In this document: piece after piece, positions 44,567-53,394 of the stretch
Position numbering within the stretch: the first letter of the stretch is position 1
Layout: the number at the start of each line of letters is the position of its first letter
DNA from: Bradyrhizobium sp. 164
GTDB lineage: Bacteria; Pseudomonadota; Alphaproteobacteria; Rhizobiales; Xanthobacteraceae
Length of the DNA stretch: 64,000 bases
Direction: 5' to 3'
Assembly: GCF_023073715.1 (NCBI RefSeq)
Contig: NZ_JADPKA010000066.1
Coordinates: 124,001 to 188,000 of the forward strand
Notes under the pieces: generated by a model
Database searches by the model: none
What the model saw: only the letters and a program-made list of their open reading frames with translations
What the model was told of the DNA's origin: nothing
Program-made: the position numbers and the translations under genes

Positions 44567-45526
44567 ATGTTGCCCCTCTCGCTGTTTGCCGGACTAGCGC
44601 TTGCGAACGCGCCCGCGCATGCGTTCATCGCCTATGTCTCGAACGAGAAAAGCAACACGGTGTCTGTGATCGACACCGACAGCTGGACCGTGACCAAGAC
44701 CATCAAGGTCGGCCAGCGTCCACGCGGCATCGATTTCACCCGTGACGGCAAGTTCGTGATGGTCGCGGTCGGCGACGACGACACCATCCAGGTGATCGAC
44801 GCCAAGACGCAAAGCGTGGTGGACAGCTTGCCCTCCGGGCCCGACCCGGAATTGTTCGCTCAGGATGCCGCGGGGAAAATCCTCTACGTCGCCAACGAGA
44901 ACGACAACACGGTGACTGTGATCGACCTCGAGAAGCGCGCCCGGCTCGGCGACATCCAGGTCGGCGTCGAGCCCGAGGGCATGACCATCAGCCCCGATGG
45001 CAAGACGCTGATCAACACGTCCGAGACGACCAACATGGCGCATTTCATCGACACATCGTCGCGCCAGATCGTCGCCAACGTGCTGGTCGATGCGCGGCCG
45101 CGCTTTGCCGAATTCAAGCATGACAGCTCGGAAGTGTGGGTCTCCTCCGAGATCGGCGGCACCGTCTCGATCATCGATCCCAACAAGCATGAGGTGATCG
45201 GTAAGGTCACCTTCGAGATCCCGGGCTTGCGGAAAGAGGCGATCCAGCCGGTCGGCATCGGCATGACCAAGGACGACAAGACCGCCTTCATCGCGCTCGG
45301 CCCCGCCAACCGCATCGCCGTGGTCGACGTCGCGACGCGCAAGGTGCTGAAATATTTGCTGGTGGGGCAGCGGGTCTGGCACATGGCGTTCACGCCGGAT
45401 GAAAAATACCTGCTCACCACCAACGGCGTGTCGAATGACGTCTCCGTCATCGACGTCGCCGCGCAAAAGGTGATCAAGACCATTCAGGTGGGCGAACTGC
45501 CCTGGGGCATCACGATCGCGCCATGA
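44567..45526 (+). CDS. YVTN-type beta-propeller protein, PQQ-associated (LutB-like)
   Basis: From the ATG at 44567 the protein has 319 residues: signal peptide (MLPLSLFAGLALANAPAHA), then seven beta-propeller blades with repeated YVSNEKSNTVSVIDTDSW, YVANENDNTVTVIDLE and TTNGVSNDVSVIDVAAQK patterns. A frame open from 44345 runs through the palindromic element, so that extension is rejected. A GTG at 44543 is an alternative. Periplasmic, and probably a partner of the ABC system or the dehydrogenase. Its stop overlaps the ATPase start. Confidence 0.85.
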   Translation: MLPLSLFAGLALANAPAHAFIAYVSNEKSNTVSVIDTDSWTVTKTIKVGQRPRGIDFTRDGKFVMVAVGDDDTIQVIDAKTQSVVDSLPSGPDPELFAQDAAGKILYVANENDNTVTVIDLEKRARLGDIQVGVEPEGMTISPDGKTLINTSETTNMAHFIDTSSRQIVANVLVDARPRFAEFKHDSSEVWVSSEIGGTVSIIDPNKHEVIGKVTFEIPGLRKEAIQPVGIGMTKDDKTAFIALGPANRIAVVDVATRKVLKYLLVGQRVWHMAFTPDEKYLLTTNGVSNDVSVIDVAAQKVIKTIQVGELPWGITIAP

Positions 45527-46329
45527 CCAGCCCTGCCCCCATCGCCGAACCGCGTGAGACGCCGAGGCTGGAATTGGCCGCAGTGCCGGCGCTATCGATC
45601 GACAGCGTCAGTCATTCTTACGGGCCGCGGCGGGCACTGACCGACGTCTCCTTCAACGTGCAGCCCGCGAGCTTCACCGCGCTGCTCGGCCTCAACGGTG
45701 CCGGCAAGAGCACGCTGTTCTCGCTGATCACGCGCCTGTTCGGCATCCAGGCTGGCCGTGTCGCCATCTTCGGTCACGACATCAGCAATACTCCGGGCGA
45801 GGCGCTGCGGCTGCTCGGTGTCGTGTTCCAGCCGCGTACGCTCGATCTCGACCTCTCGCTGACGCAGAACCTGCTCTATCACGCTGCGCTTCACGGCATC
45901 AGCCGGCGTGAGGCGGCTTCACGTAGCGCCGAGCTGCTCGGGCGCATCGGGCTCTCCGAGCGCGCCGGCAGCAAGGTGCGCGATCTCTCGGGCGGGCAGA
46001 TGCGGCGACTGGAGATCGCACGGGCACTGCTGCACCGGCCGCGGCTGCTGTTGTTGGACGAGCCGACCGTCGGCCTCGATGTCAAGGCGCGCGCCGACAT
46101 CATCGGCCATGTCCGCCAGCTCGTGACCGAGCAAGGCATCGGCGTGCTCTGGGCGACGCATCTGTTCGACGAGGTCATGCCCAATGACGATCTCGTGGTG
46201 CTCCACCAGGGCAAGGTGCTGGCGCAGGGGCCGATGAGCCGCGTCGTCACGGAAGTCGGTGCGCAGGACGTCAACACCGCCTTCATGCGCCTGACCGGCG
46301 CGCAAGCGATGCCGGGAGGCATCGCATGA
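45523..46329 (+). CDS. ABC transporter ATP-binding protein, PQQ-associated (LutE-like)
   Basis: A 268-residue ATPase with Walker A LLGLNGAGKST, Q-loop VVFQPRTLD, signature DLSGGQMRRLEIA and Walker B LLLLDEPTVGLD. It powers the permease encoded next, whose start overlaps its stop by four bases. The group resembles the ATPases of drug/export-type transporters, although the Lut homologue is needed for lanthanide import into the cytoplasm. Confidence 0.9.
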   Translation: MTSPAPIAEPRETPRLELAAVPALSIDSVSHSYGPRRALTDVSFNVQPASFTALLGLNGAGKSTLFSLITRLFGIQAGRVAIFGHDISNTPGEALRLLGVVFQPRTLDLDLSLTQNLLYHAALHGISRREAASRSAELLGRIGLSERAGSKVRDLSGGQMRRLEIARALLHRPRLLLLDEPTVGLDVKARADIIGHVRQLVTEQGIGVLWATHLFDEVMPNDDLVVLHQGKVLAQGPMSRVVTEVGAQDVNTAFMRLTGAQAMPGGIA

Positions 46330-47174
46330 GCAGCATCACGACCCGCGAGGCGCCGCGCGGCTTTTCGTCCGCGGAGTACATGACCTGCCTCACCGGCATC
46401 GTCTGGCGCGAAGGCCTGCGCTTCCTGCATCAGCGCGAGCGCTTCGTCTCGGCGCTGGTGCGGCCATTGGTGTGGCTGTTCATCTTCGCCGCCGGCTTCC
46501 GCCAGGTGCTCGGCATCTCCATCATCCCGCCCTACGAGACTTACATCCTCTACGAGGTCTATATCGCGCCCGGCTTGATGGCGATGATCCAGCTCTTCAA
46601 CGGCATGCAGTCCTCGCTGTCGATGGTCTATGACCGCGAGATGGGCAACATGCGTACGCTGCTGGTCAGTCCGCTGCCGCGCGGCTTCCTCTTGTTCTGC
46701 AAGCTGCTGGCGGGCACCGCGGTGTCGCTGCTCCAGGTCTATGCGTTCCTCTTGATCGCCTGGTTTTGGGACATCACGCCGCCACCCTCGGGCTATCTCA
46801 CCGTCCTGCCGGCGCTGATCCTGTCCGGCCTGATGCTGGGCTCACTCGGCATGCTGATCTCCTCCGGCATCAAGCAGCTGGAAAACTTCGCCGGCGTGAT
46901 GAATTTTGTCATTTTCCCGATGTTCTTCGCCTCCTCCGCGCTCTACCCGCTCTGGCGGGTCCAGGAGGGCAGCCCTTATCTGTATTACCTCTGCGAGGCC
47001 AATCCGTTCACTCATGCGGTCGAGCTGATACGATTTGCGCTGTACGGACAGATCAACTGGGTCTCGCTGGCGGTGGTCGCAATCTGCACAATCGTGTTCA
47101 TGATTGGTGCGATTTTCGCCTATGATCCGTCACGCGGGCTGGCGCGACGGGGGCCTGCAGGAGGCGAAGGATGA
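46326..47174 (+). CDS. ABC-2 type transporter permease, PQQ-associated (LutF/PedC-like)
   Basis: A 282-residue membrane protein with six hydrophobic segments, including LVRPLVWLFIFAAGFRQVLG, YLTVLPALILSGLMLGSLGM and NFVIFPMFFASSALYPLW. It belongs to the ABC-2 permease family found in PQQ alcohol oxidation clusters. It overlaps the ATPase gene by four bases and the following gene by four bases, so the three are coupled. In methylotrophs its counterpart carries lanthanide into the cell. Confidence 0.88.
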   Translation: MSSITTREAPRGFSSAEYMTCLTGIVWREGLRFLHQRERFVSALVRPLVWLFIFAAGFRQVLGISIIPPYETYILYEVYIAPGLMAMIQLFNGMQSSLSMVYDREMGNMRTLLVSPLPRGFLLFCKLLAGTAVSLLQVYAFLLIAWFWDITPPPSGYLTVLPALILSGLMLGSLGMLISSGIKQLENFAGVMNFVIFPMFFASSALYPLWRVQEGSPYLYYLCEANPFTHAVELIRFALYGQINWVSLAVVAICTIVFMIGAIFAYDPSRGLARRGPAGGEG

Positions 47175-47779
47175 GGGTTCTGGTCCTGGCGGTCATGGCG
47201 ATTGTGCTGTCGGGCACGGCCGCGCGCGCGGCCGATCCGCGCTATCCCGACTGGCCCTGCACCCAAGCCAAGGTGCCGGAGATTTCGCTCGCGGCCGTCT
47301 GGGCCGGCCCGCCGCTCGACGAAGTGCAGAGCAAATGGAAGGACGATGCCAAGATCAGCGCGCTGGTCGCAAAGCTGTCGGCGCGCAAGACGCCACTCGA
47401 CGAGGCCGAGAAGTTGGTGAAGGAGTTTCTGGCCGCCTCCGCGTCGGACAAGACGGCGAACGCCAAGCTGCTGTTCGCCGGCCTGTTCGACACGCTTAAC
47501 GCCCAGCGCTCCCAGGTGATAAACGGCCTCGAACGCGTCAGCCGCAAGCAGCGCGAGGCCGCCGACAAGATCCGCGAGGAAACGCTGGCGCTCCAGGCGC
47601 TCCAAGGCGTAACGCCCCGCGACGATGCCAAGATCGAGGCGCTCAGCAACGAACTGATCTGGAAGACCCGTATCTTCGAGGATCGTCACAAAGTGGTGCG
47701 ATTCGTCTGCGAGGTTCCGACCACGATCGACCAGCGCCTGTTCGCGCTCGGGCGCGTGATCCAGCAGGAAATGGAATAG
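47171..47779 (+). CDS. secreted coiled-coil-like protein of the ABC operon
   Basis: A 202-residue protein with a signal peptide (MRVLVLAVMAIVLSGTAARA). DPRYPDWPCTQAKVPEISLA and WAGPPLDEVQSKWKDD follow, then long charged helices (GLERVSRKQREAADKIREET) and a second Cys near the end (RFVCEVPTTIDQRLF). It is the last gene of the operon, coupled to the permease by overlap. It occupies the position of LutG in methylotrophs; the function is unknown. The two cysteines may form a disulfide. Confidence 0.75.
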   Translation: MRVLVLAVMAIVLSGTAARAADPRYPDWPCTQAKVPEISLAAVWAGPPLDEVQSKWKDDAKISALVAKLSARKTPLDEAEKLVKEFLAASASDKTANAKLLFAGLFDTLNAQRSQVINGLERVSRKQREAADKIREETLALQALQGVTPRDDAKIEALSNELIWKTRIFEDRHKVVRFVCEVPTTIDQRLFALGRVIQQEME

Positions 47780-47923
47780 CGTCAGGCTGGCTGACAGCTC
47801 ACCAAAGTTCCCGCGACATCACCGCGATCGTTAACCTTCCGCCGCGCTATCTGGCGGAACCAAATCGCTCTAGGATGTCTTGGTCAATCCAGGACATCCA
47901 ATCCAGGACATCGGGAGGCCTCG

Positions 47924-48223
47924 ATGGGAACAACGAAATTCATCTTCGCGAGCGTTGCGGTCATCACCATGTTCGCATCCAGCGCCTTTGCCGACGATCT
48001 GACCGGAATGATCACGCGGATCGATCGGCTCAACGGCACGATCTCGATCCAGCAGACGCAGAAGGGCACGGTCGGCGCCAGCTCAGGCAGCGCCGGCGCA
48101 CTCCAGGAGTACAAAGCAAAGGACGCCGCGATGCTGGATGCCGTTCATGCCGGCGACCGCGTGACCTATACCGCCACCGAGACCAACGGCACGGGCACGC
48201 TGACGAAGTTGCAGAAGCAATAG
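47924..48223 (+). CDS. CusF/DUF1344-like small periplasmic OB-fold protein
   Basis: A 99-residue protein with a signal peptide (FASVAVITMFASSAFA). A small beta-barrel follows (DLTGMITRIDRLNGTISIQQ, YKAKDAAMLDAVHAGDRVTY), shaped like the copper chaperone CusF. The Met, His and Trp that bind copper in CusF are not clearly present, so the metal, if any, is unknown. It is placed in the lanthanide island, which makes metal binding worth testing. Confidence 0.6.
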   Translation: MGTTKFIFASVAVITMFASSAFADDLTGMITRIDRLNGTISIQQTQKGTVGASSGSAGALQEYKAKDAAMLDAVHAGDRVTYTATETNGTGTLTKLQKQ

Positions 48224-48262
48224 GTGCGGTCTTCGCCTTCACTTCTCCAAGGTGCGACACAG

Positions 48263-48382
48263 CGTCATGGCCGGGCTTGTCCCGGCCATCCACGTCTAGC
48301 CACGCGGAACGAAGAACGTGGATGCCCCGGCCTTGCGCCGACGCGGCTTCGGGCGCGCAGGCAGGACAAGCCCCGGCATAAT
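48263..48382. repeat. palindromic element of a second type
   Basis: ATGGCCGGGCTTGTCC at the left is inverted as GGACAAGCCCCGGCAT at the right, with ATCCACGT and ACGTGGAT inverted inside. It lies between convergent genes (stops at 48223 and 48392) and can fold into one long hairpin acting as a terminator for both. This motif recurs widely in Bradyrhizobium-type genomes. Confidence 0.8.
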
Positions 48383-48391
48383 TGTGTGGCG

Positions 48392-48949
48392 TTACTGCTC
48401 CGGGCGCGGCTCCGGGTGCGCTTCCTCGGTGGGGAGTTTTGCGCCCTCCCAACCGTCGGTGCCGTCAGGGTACCAGGCGATGTTGGAGTAGCCATACGCC
48501 AGCGCGCGCTTGGCGGCGTTCCAGGACATCCAGCAATCGGCCAGGCAATAGATCACGAGCAGCGCGGCCTTGTCGCCGCGCGAGGCACGCGCGAGGCCGC
48601 GCTGCAGGTAATCGTCCACGGACGGCGGCAACGCGCCGTAGCCGGAGTCCGGCAGCCACAGGCTGCCCGGAATGTTCCTGCGCGGTGCATCTCGCCACAC
48701 CGTGCCTGCGGGAAGATTCTTCGGCTTCGGCGGCCGCGGCATCACGTCGACGAAGGCACCGCTTTTCGTCCGCCAGATCGCCTCGGCTTCCGCCGTCGTC
48801 AGCACGCGGGCGCCGGCGAGCGTCGCGGGCACCGGCGCGCGGTAATTGTCGGTGCGGTAGCCTTCAGGCTCGAACGGCTCCTGCTGCTGCGCCAATGCCG
48901 GCCCTGTCAGAACAGTGGCGAGCAGCGCAACGGCAATATGCCGTTTCAT
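48392..48949 (-). CDS. PQQ-dependent catabolism-associated CXXCW motif protein
   Basis: A 185-residue secreted protein (signal MKRHIAVALLATVLTGPALA) with a rhodanese-like domain. The name-giving CLADCWMSWNAAKRALAYGY lies near 135, where the CxxC sits at the rhodanese active loop. Found only with PQQ alcohol dehydrogenases; probably a periplasmic sulfur or redox carrier. It overlaps the preceding gene of its operon by four bases. Confidence 0.85.
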   Translation of the reverse strand: MKRHIAVALLATVLTGPALAQQQEPFEPEGYRTDNYRAPVPATLAGARVLTTAEAEAIWRTKSGAFVDVMPRPPKPKNLPAGTVWRDAPRRNIPGSLWLPDSGYGALPPSVDDYLQRGLARASRGDKAALLVIYCLADCWMSWNAAKRALAYGYSNIAWYPDGTDGWEGAKLPTEEAHPEPRPEQ

Positions 48950-49830
48950 GGCGTCTTCTTGGCCGTCTCCGCGCCGAGCGGCCGATTGTTCTCATCCAAA
49001 AGAGGTACGCCGAAGTCGAGCAGGATCTTGTTGATCTCGCCCTGGTTCTCCTGGATCAGCTTGTTGAGCTGCCGCTTCCAGTTCTGATCGGCCGGGCGCA
49101 CGCCCATGCCGATGCGATAGACCAGCTTCGGCCCGGTGGTTTCTTTGACCAATGGCGTAACGTGAAGCGAAGCGCCGGCATTTTTCGCATAATAGCCGGC
49201 CATCGGGCCCCACAGCACGCCGGCGTCGATCTTGCCGGCGGCGAGGTCGTCGATCATGGCCTGCGCCGAATTGTCGAAGCGGGTGTCGATCATCAGCGGA
49301 TAGGGCTTTGCATCGCCCATCAGACCGGCTATCGCCATGTTGGTCGCCGGCGGTGTGCCAGCGACGATGCCGACATGCTTGCCCTTCAGCCGCGCATCCT
49401 CCAGCGTATCGACGTCCTCGAGTCCGCTGCCGGCCTTGGCGACCAGCGCATAGGTCGTGCGGTAATAGGGATTGGTGCCCTGAACGAGGTCGTCGCCCTG
49501 CGGGAAACCCATGATGACGTCGCAGCGATGCGCACCCAGCGTCATGCGCACGAAGCCGGTGGCCTGCGGGAAGAAGACGTAGTCGAGCTTCTTCTGGAGC
49601 TTGTCCGCCAAGAACTCGGCGAGCTTGTTCTCGAACCCCTCACCCTTCTCGTTCGAGAACGGCAAATTGCGCGGGTCGGCGCAGACGCGCAGCACCTTCG
49701 GATCGACCAATTCGAAGGAGAGATCGCCGGCCTCGTTGGTCTGCGCGATCGCAGCATCGCCGAACGCGCAGGACGCCACCAGGATCCACAGTGAAAACAA
49801 CCAGCGACGATGTCGTCCGGCCTCCGTCAT
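48946..49830 (-). CDS. quinoprotein dehydrogenase-associated putative substrate-binding protein
   Basis: From the ATG at 49830 the protein has 294 residues: signal peptide (WLFSLWILVASCAFGDAAIA), then a type II binding fold (LRVCADPRNLPFSNEKGEGF, FFPQATGFVRMTLGAHRCDV, GKHVGIVAGTPPATNMA). The family accompanies PQQ dehydrogenases and is related to MxaJ/XoxJ. It may bind the dehydrogenase itself or PQQ. It forms a two-gene operon with the CXXCW protein. Confidence 0.85.
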   Translation of the reverse strand: MTEAGRHRRWLFSLWILVASCAFGDAAIAQTNEAGDLSFELVDPKVLRVCADPRNLPFSNEKGEGFENKLAEFLADKLQKKLDYVFFPQATGFVRMTLGAHRCDVIMGFPQGDDLVQGTNPYYRTTYALVAKAGSGLEDVDTLEDARLKGKHVGIVAGTPPATNMAIAGLMGDAKPYPLMIDTRFDNSAQAMIDDLAAGKIDAGVLWGPMAGYYAKNAGASLHVTPLVKETTGPKLVYRIGMGVRPADQNWKRQLNKLIQENQGEINKILLDFGVPLLDENNRPLGAETAKKTP

Positions 49831-49957
49831 CGCGCTTCCTCCTCGTTTTGTTTGAATGTTATCCATGCAACGCATGACGGGCCATGTTTGCCAGCTTTGT
49901 GTTGGTTTTGCTTTGTTGCAGCGCAATGCAGCAAACACTCTGAACTGAGGCGGAAAA

Positions 49958-50884
49958 GTGTCTCACATCGCTTCAACGATCGCAGTCCTGTTCCTGCTGG
50001 GGTTCGTCACGTTAGCACGCGCCGAGGCATCCGAATTGCCTGTGAGCGAAGTCGCGCCGGGAATCTTCGTACACTCCGGGACCATCGCCCTGATGACCCG
50101 CGAAAACGAGGGCGACATCGCCAACGTCGGCTTCATCGTGGGCGGTGATGCGGTGGCTGTGATCGATACCGGCGGGAGCTACCGCGAAGGCAAGGCGCTG
50201 CTGGCGGCCGTGCGGGCGAAGACGCCCAAGCCGATCCGCTACGTCATCAACACCCACGGCCATCCCGATCATGTTTTCGGCAATGCGGCCTTCGCCGATG
50301 GAAACACCATCTTCGTCGGGCACCAAAAGCTTCCCCAGGCGCTCGCGACGCGCGGGCCTTTCTATCTCGACAATTTCCGCCGCATCATGGGCAATGAGCT
50401 GATCGATCCCGTGAAGATCATTGCCCCTACCCTGCTCGTTTCGGACACGACGACGCTCGATCTCGGGTCGCGCCGGCTGACCCTGCGGGCCTGGCCGGCC
50501 GGGCACAGCGACAATGATCTGACTGTGTTCGATGAGACGACTAAAACCTTGTTGGCAGGCGATCTCGTCTTTCTCCGCCACATTCCGGTCATGGACGGCA
50601 GCATCCGCGTCTGGCTAGACACGTTGAAGGAATTGCAAGCCATTCCGGCGCTGCGCGTCGTTCCTGGTCACGGCCCCGTGAGCGACTGGCCTGCCGCACT
50701 GACCGATGAGCGGCGCTACCTGTCAACGCTGCTGTCCGACGTCCGCGCCCTGAACAAGAAGGGCGAGCCGATCCGAACCGCCGCCGACAAGGCCGCCGGG
50801 TCGGAACGGCCGCGCTGGGCGTTGTTCGAGGACTACAACGCCCGCAACGCAACCGCAGCATTTTCAGAAATTGAATGGGAGTAG
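49958..50884 (+). CDS. quinoprotein relay system zinc metallohydrolase-type MBL protein
   Basis: A 308-residue secreted metallo-beta-lactamase-fold protein (signal IAVLFLLGFVTLARAEA) with the metal motif INTHGHPDHVFGN, WPAGHSDNDLTVFDET and VVPGHGPVSDW. Its position between quinoprotein-associated binding protein and SoxYZ-like genes matches the proposed quinoprotein relay metallohydrolase group. The substrate is unknown. It is divergent from the CXXCW operon and probably cotranscribed with the SoxYZ-like gene 37 bases downstream. Confidence 0.82.
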   Translation: MSHIASTIAVLFLLGFVTLARAEASELPVSEVAPGIFVHSGTIALMTRENEGDIANVGFIVGGDAVAVIDTGGSYREGKALLAAVRAKTPKPIRYVINTHGHPDHVFGNAAFADGNTIFVGHQKLPQALATRGPFYLDNFRRIMGNELIDPVKIIAPTLLVSDTTTLDLGSRRLTLRAWPAGHSDNDLTVFDETTKTLLAGDLVFLRHIPVMDGSIRVWLDTLKELQAIPALRVVPGHGPVSDWPAALTDERRYLSTLLSDVRALNKKGEPIRTAADKAAGSERPRWALFEDYNARNATAAFSEIEWE

Positions 50885-50920
50885 CGGGCGCGCTACGATG
50901 GGCGAAACGCCCGCAGGACC

Positions 50921-51745
50921 ATGACCATGTTGGGATGCACACGCCGCCTGGCCTTGACCGCCGTACTGCTTGGCATCGCGTTCGCGATGCCGGTGCAGGC
51001 GGAAGAGGCCGACGACCCCTGGCCGGGCCTGGTGCAGGACATCTTCAGCAACCGTCCGATGAACGACGGCAGCACCGTCATCGGCATCGAAATGCCCTAT
51101 CGCGCCGAGGATGCGGCCATCGTGCCGGTCACGCTGCGCAGCAAGCTGTCGCTCGGCGATGGGCGCCGCATCCGTTCGATCACGCTGGTGATCGACCGCA
51201 ATCCCGCTCCGATGGCGGCGAAGTTCGAACTCGGACCGGATGCCAATGTGACGGAAATCTCGACGCGCGTGCGCGTCAACAATTACACCGACGTGCATGC
51301 GGTCGCCGAGCTCAGCGACGGCCAGCTCTATGTCTCCAAGGTCTATGTCAAGGCCTCTGGCGGTTGCTCTGCGCCGGCGGCAAAGAACGTCGAGGAGGCC
51401 AAGAACCGTCTCGGCCAGATGCGCTACCGGCAATTCGCGCGCGAGGACGCGCCGGCGAGCCGCGTCCGCGAGGCGCAGATCATGATCGGCCATCCCAACA
51501 ATTCGGGCCTGCAGATGGACCAGGTCACGCAGCTCTATATCCCGGCCTTCTTCATCAACCAGCTCAAGCTGACGCAGGACGACAGCCCGGTGCTGTCGAT
51601 GGAAGGCGGTATCTCCATCTCGGAAGATCCCAATCTGCGCTTCACCTACGTCTCCAACGGCGCCAAGCGCTTTCGCGCGGAGGCGAAGGACACGGATGGG
51701 CACGTGTTCCGCAATGAGTGGGACGTGGAGAAGCCGGGGACGTAA
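50921..51745 (+). CDS. quinoprotein dehydrogenase-associated SoxYZ-like carrier
   Basis: A 274-residue secreted protein (signal RLALTAVLLGIAFAMPVQA) fusing a SoxY-like half, whose carrier loop is VKASGGCSAPAAKN with one Cys near 146, to a SoxZ-like half (IMIGHPNNSGLQMDQVTQLY). In sulfur oxidisers SoxY carries substrates on a terminal GGCGG Cys; here the Cys is internal. Only found with PQQ alcohol dehydrogenases. It may carry a group or electrons between the periplasmic proteins of this island. Confidence 0.85.
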   Translation: MTMLGCTRRLALTAVLLGIAFAMPVQAEEADDPWPGLVQDIFSNRPMNDGSTVIGIEMPYRAEDAAIVPVTLRSKLSLGDGRRIRSITLVIDRNPAPMAAKFELGPDANVTEISTRVRVNNYTDVHAVAELSDGQLYVSKVYVKASGGCSAPAAKNVEEAKNRLGQMRYRQFAREDAPASRVREAQIMIGHPNNSGLQMDQVTQLYIPAFFINQLKLTQDDSPVLSMEGGISISEDPNLRFTYVSNGAKRFRAEAKDTDGHVFRNEWDVEKPGT

Positions 51746-51753
51746 CGCGAGCG

Positions 51754-51929
51754 CCCTCCCCTGGAGGGGTCCGGGACGAGCGTAGCTCGCCCGTGGGTCG
51801 GCTCACATGGAGCGCAGCGGAATGTGAGACGGGGTGGGGTGCCGGTTTCTCCACACCCAACAATGCCCGAGTGGAGAGATCACCCCACCCCCCTCGCGCG
51901 GCGCGCGATCGACCCTGCCCTCCAGGGGA
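51754..51929. repeat. palindromic element, copy 5, inner loop inverted relative to copy 3
   Basis: Ends CCCTCCCCTGGAGG and CCCTCCAGGGGAG, with an inner GGGGTGGGGTG / CACCCCACCCC pair, as in the element at 42357-42511. The central block reads TGCCCGAGTGGAGAGAT here and ATCTCTCCACTCGGGCA there, that is, reversed. It lies between convergent genes ending at 51745 and 51948. Confidence 0.75.
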
Positions 51930-51947
51930 GCGTGATCGCCGCACAAC

Positions 51948-52307
51948 TCAAAAACACCTCACCTCGGCTTCGGCCTGCGCGCGCCGGAGATCATTCACCG
52001 CCGAGTTCGCCTGCTCCGAGGTGCGGAACTGGACGCCGAGATTGCCGCGGACCTGGGACATGCTGAGCGCGGTCTCCGCGGTGACGTAGCGCTCATAGGG
52101 CACGATCGAGGCGACTACGTCGATCGAGCACGAACATTGCTCGATCGCAGACCGCGTCTCGCCATTGGCCTTCATGCAACCATAGACGTACTCCGCGCGC
52201 GCCGATGTCGGATAATCATTGGCGTCCTCGGCCTGCGCCGCGCACGCGGTTACTGCCAATACGGCCAATGCGGCGACAATCGGTCGTACCTGTCCCGCCA
52301 GTTTCAT
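51948..52307 (-). CDS. small secreted protein of the PQQ island
   Basis: From the Met at 52307 the product has 119 residues with a signal peptide (VAALAVLAVTACAAQA). A mature helical domain carries cysteines in YVYGCMKANGETRSAIEQCS and CSIDVVASIVPYERYVTAET, and a final CF. The CxxxxxxxxxxCxC pattern suggests disulfides or metal binding. The family is unknown; its place in the island suggests a linked role. A start at 52313 or 52334 is possible. Confidence 0.6.
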   Translation of the reverse strand: MKLAGQVRPIVAALAVLAVTACAAQAEDANDYPTSARAEYVYGCMKANGETRSAIEQCSCSIDVVASIVPYERYVTAETALSMSQVRGNLGVQFRTSEQANSAVNDLRRAQAEAEVRCF

Positions 52308-52343
52308 ACGCATCCTCCCGCTGGTTGCGACCAAAGCTATGCT

Positions 52344-53393
52344 ATGCGTATTGTCCTGAAAAGCACTCCGTCAGAGGAAACGGCTCACAAGGTGATGAGA
52401 GCACGTGGTGTGATAAGAGCACTCGGTCGAACATTGGTGCTCGCAGTGACGCTGGTCTCGACGCTGGCCGTACCCGGCCGCGCCGCCGAGACCATCCGCC
52501 TTGCGGTGCAGAAAACCGGAACATTCTCCTGGGAGCTGGCCGCGATCCGCGCGAACGGTCTGGACAAGGAGGCCGACCTCTCGCTCGAGGTCACCGAGCT
52601 CGCGAGCACGGAAGCGGGCAAGATCGCGATGCGCGCAGGCGGCGCCGATATCATCCTGTCGGACTGGCTGTGGGTGTCGCGCGAGCGCGCGCTCGGCGCC
52701 AAGCTCACTTTCTATCCCTATTCCAGCGCGCTCGGCGCGGTGATGGTGCCGGCGGCTTCTCCGATCAAGACGCTCGCCGACCTCAGGGGACGCAAGCTCG
52801 CGATCGCCGGCGGAGCGATCGACAAGAGCTGGCTACTGCTCCAGGCCCGCATGAAGCAGGACGGCATCGACCTGAAATCTGCGGCGACCATCGTCTATGG
52901 CGCACCGCCCCTGATCGCTGCCAAGGCGCTCGACGGCGAGATGGATGCGAGCCTCAATTTCTGGAATTTCTGCGCACAGCTCGAAGCCAAGGGCTTTCGC
53001 CGCCTCGCCGGCATCGAGGACATCCTGCCAAAACTCGGCGCCAAGGGCCCGGTCGCCGCGGTCGGCTATGTCTTCGACGAGAGCTGGGCGGCAAGCCATC
53101 GTGACGCCATCGCGCGTTTCATCGCAATGACGCGAAAGGCCAAAGAGCTGCTGGTGACCTCGGCCCCGGCCTGGGACAAGATAGCGCCGCTCACCGGCAC
53201 CGCCGATCCGGTCCTGCTCAAGACCTATCGCGACCGCTATCGCGACGGCATCCCGCGCCGGAGCATTGCCGACGAGGAGGCGGATGCACGCGTGCTCTAC
53301 CGCGTGCTCGCCGAGATCGGTGGCCGCGATCTCGTCGGGCCAGCGGCCGAGCTCGATCCCGGCACGTTCTATCACGCAGTCCCCGGAGACTGA
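52344..53393 (+). CDS. NitT/TauT-type ABC transporter substrate-binding protein
   Basis: A 349-residue binding protein with signal region (TLVLAVTLVSTLAVPGRAAE), then ETIRLAVQKTGTFSWELAAI and IILSDWLWVSRERALGAKLT, LRGRKLAIAGGAIDKSWLLL. It belongs to the SsuA/TauA/ThiY group that binds small anions or heterocycles. It starts a three-gene ABC operon to 54832. The ligand is unknown. Met at residue 18 is a possible start. Confidence 0.8.
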   Translation: MRIVLKSTPSEETAHKVMRARGVIRALGRTLVLAVTLVSTLAVPGRAAETIRLAVQKTGTFSWELAAIRANGLDKEADLSLEVTELASTEAGKIAMRAGGADIILSDWLWVSRERALGAKLTFYPYSSALGAVMVPAASPIKTLADLRGRKLAIAGGAIDKSWLLLQARMKQDGIDLKSAATIVYGAPPLIAAKALDGEMDASLNFWNFCAQLEAKGFRRLAGIEDILPKLGAKGPVAAVGYVFDESWAASHRDAIARFIAMTRKAKELLVTSAPAWDKIAPLTGTADPVLLKTYRDRYRDGIPRRSIADEEADARVLYRVLAEIGGRDLVGPAAELDPGTFYHAVPGD

Positions 53394-53394
53394 G

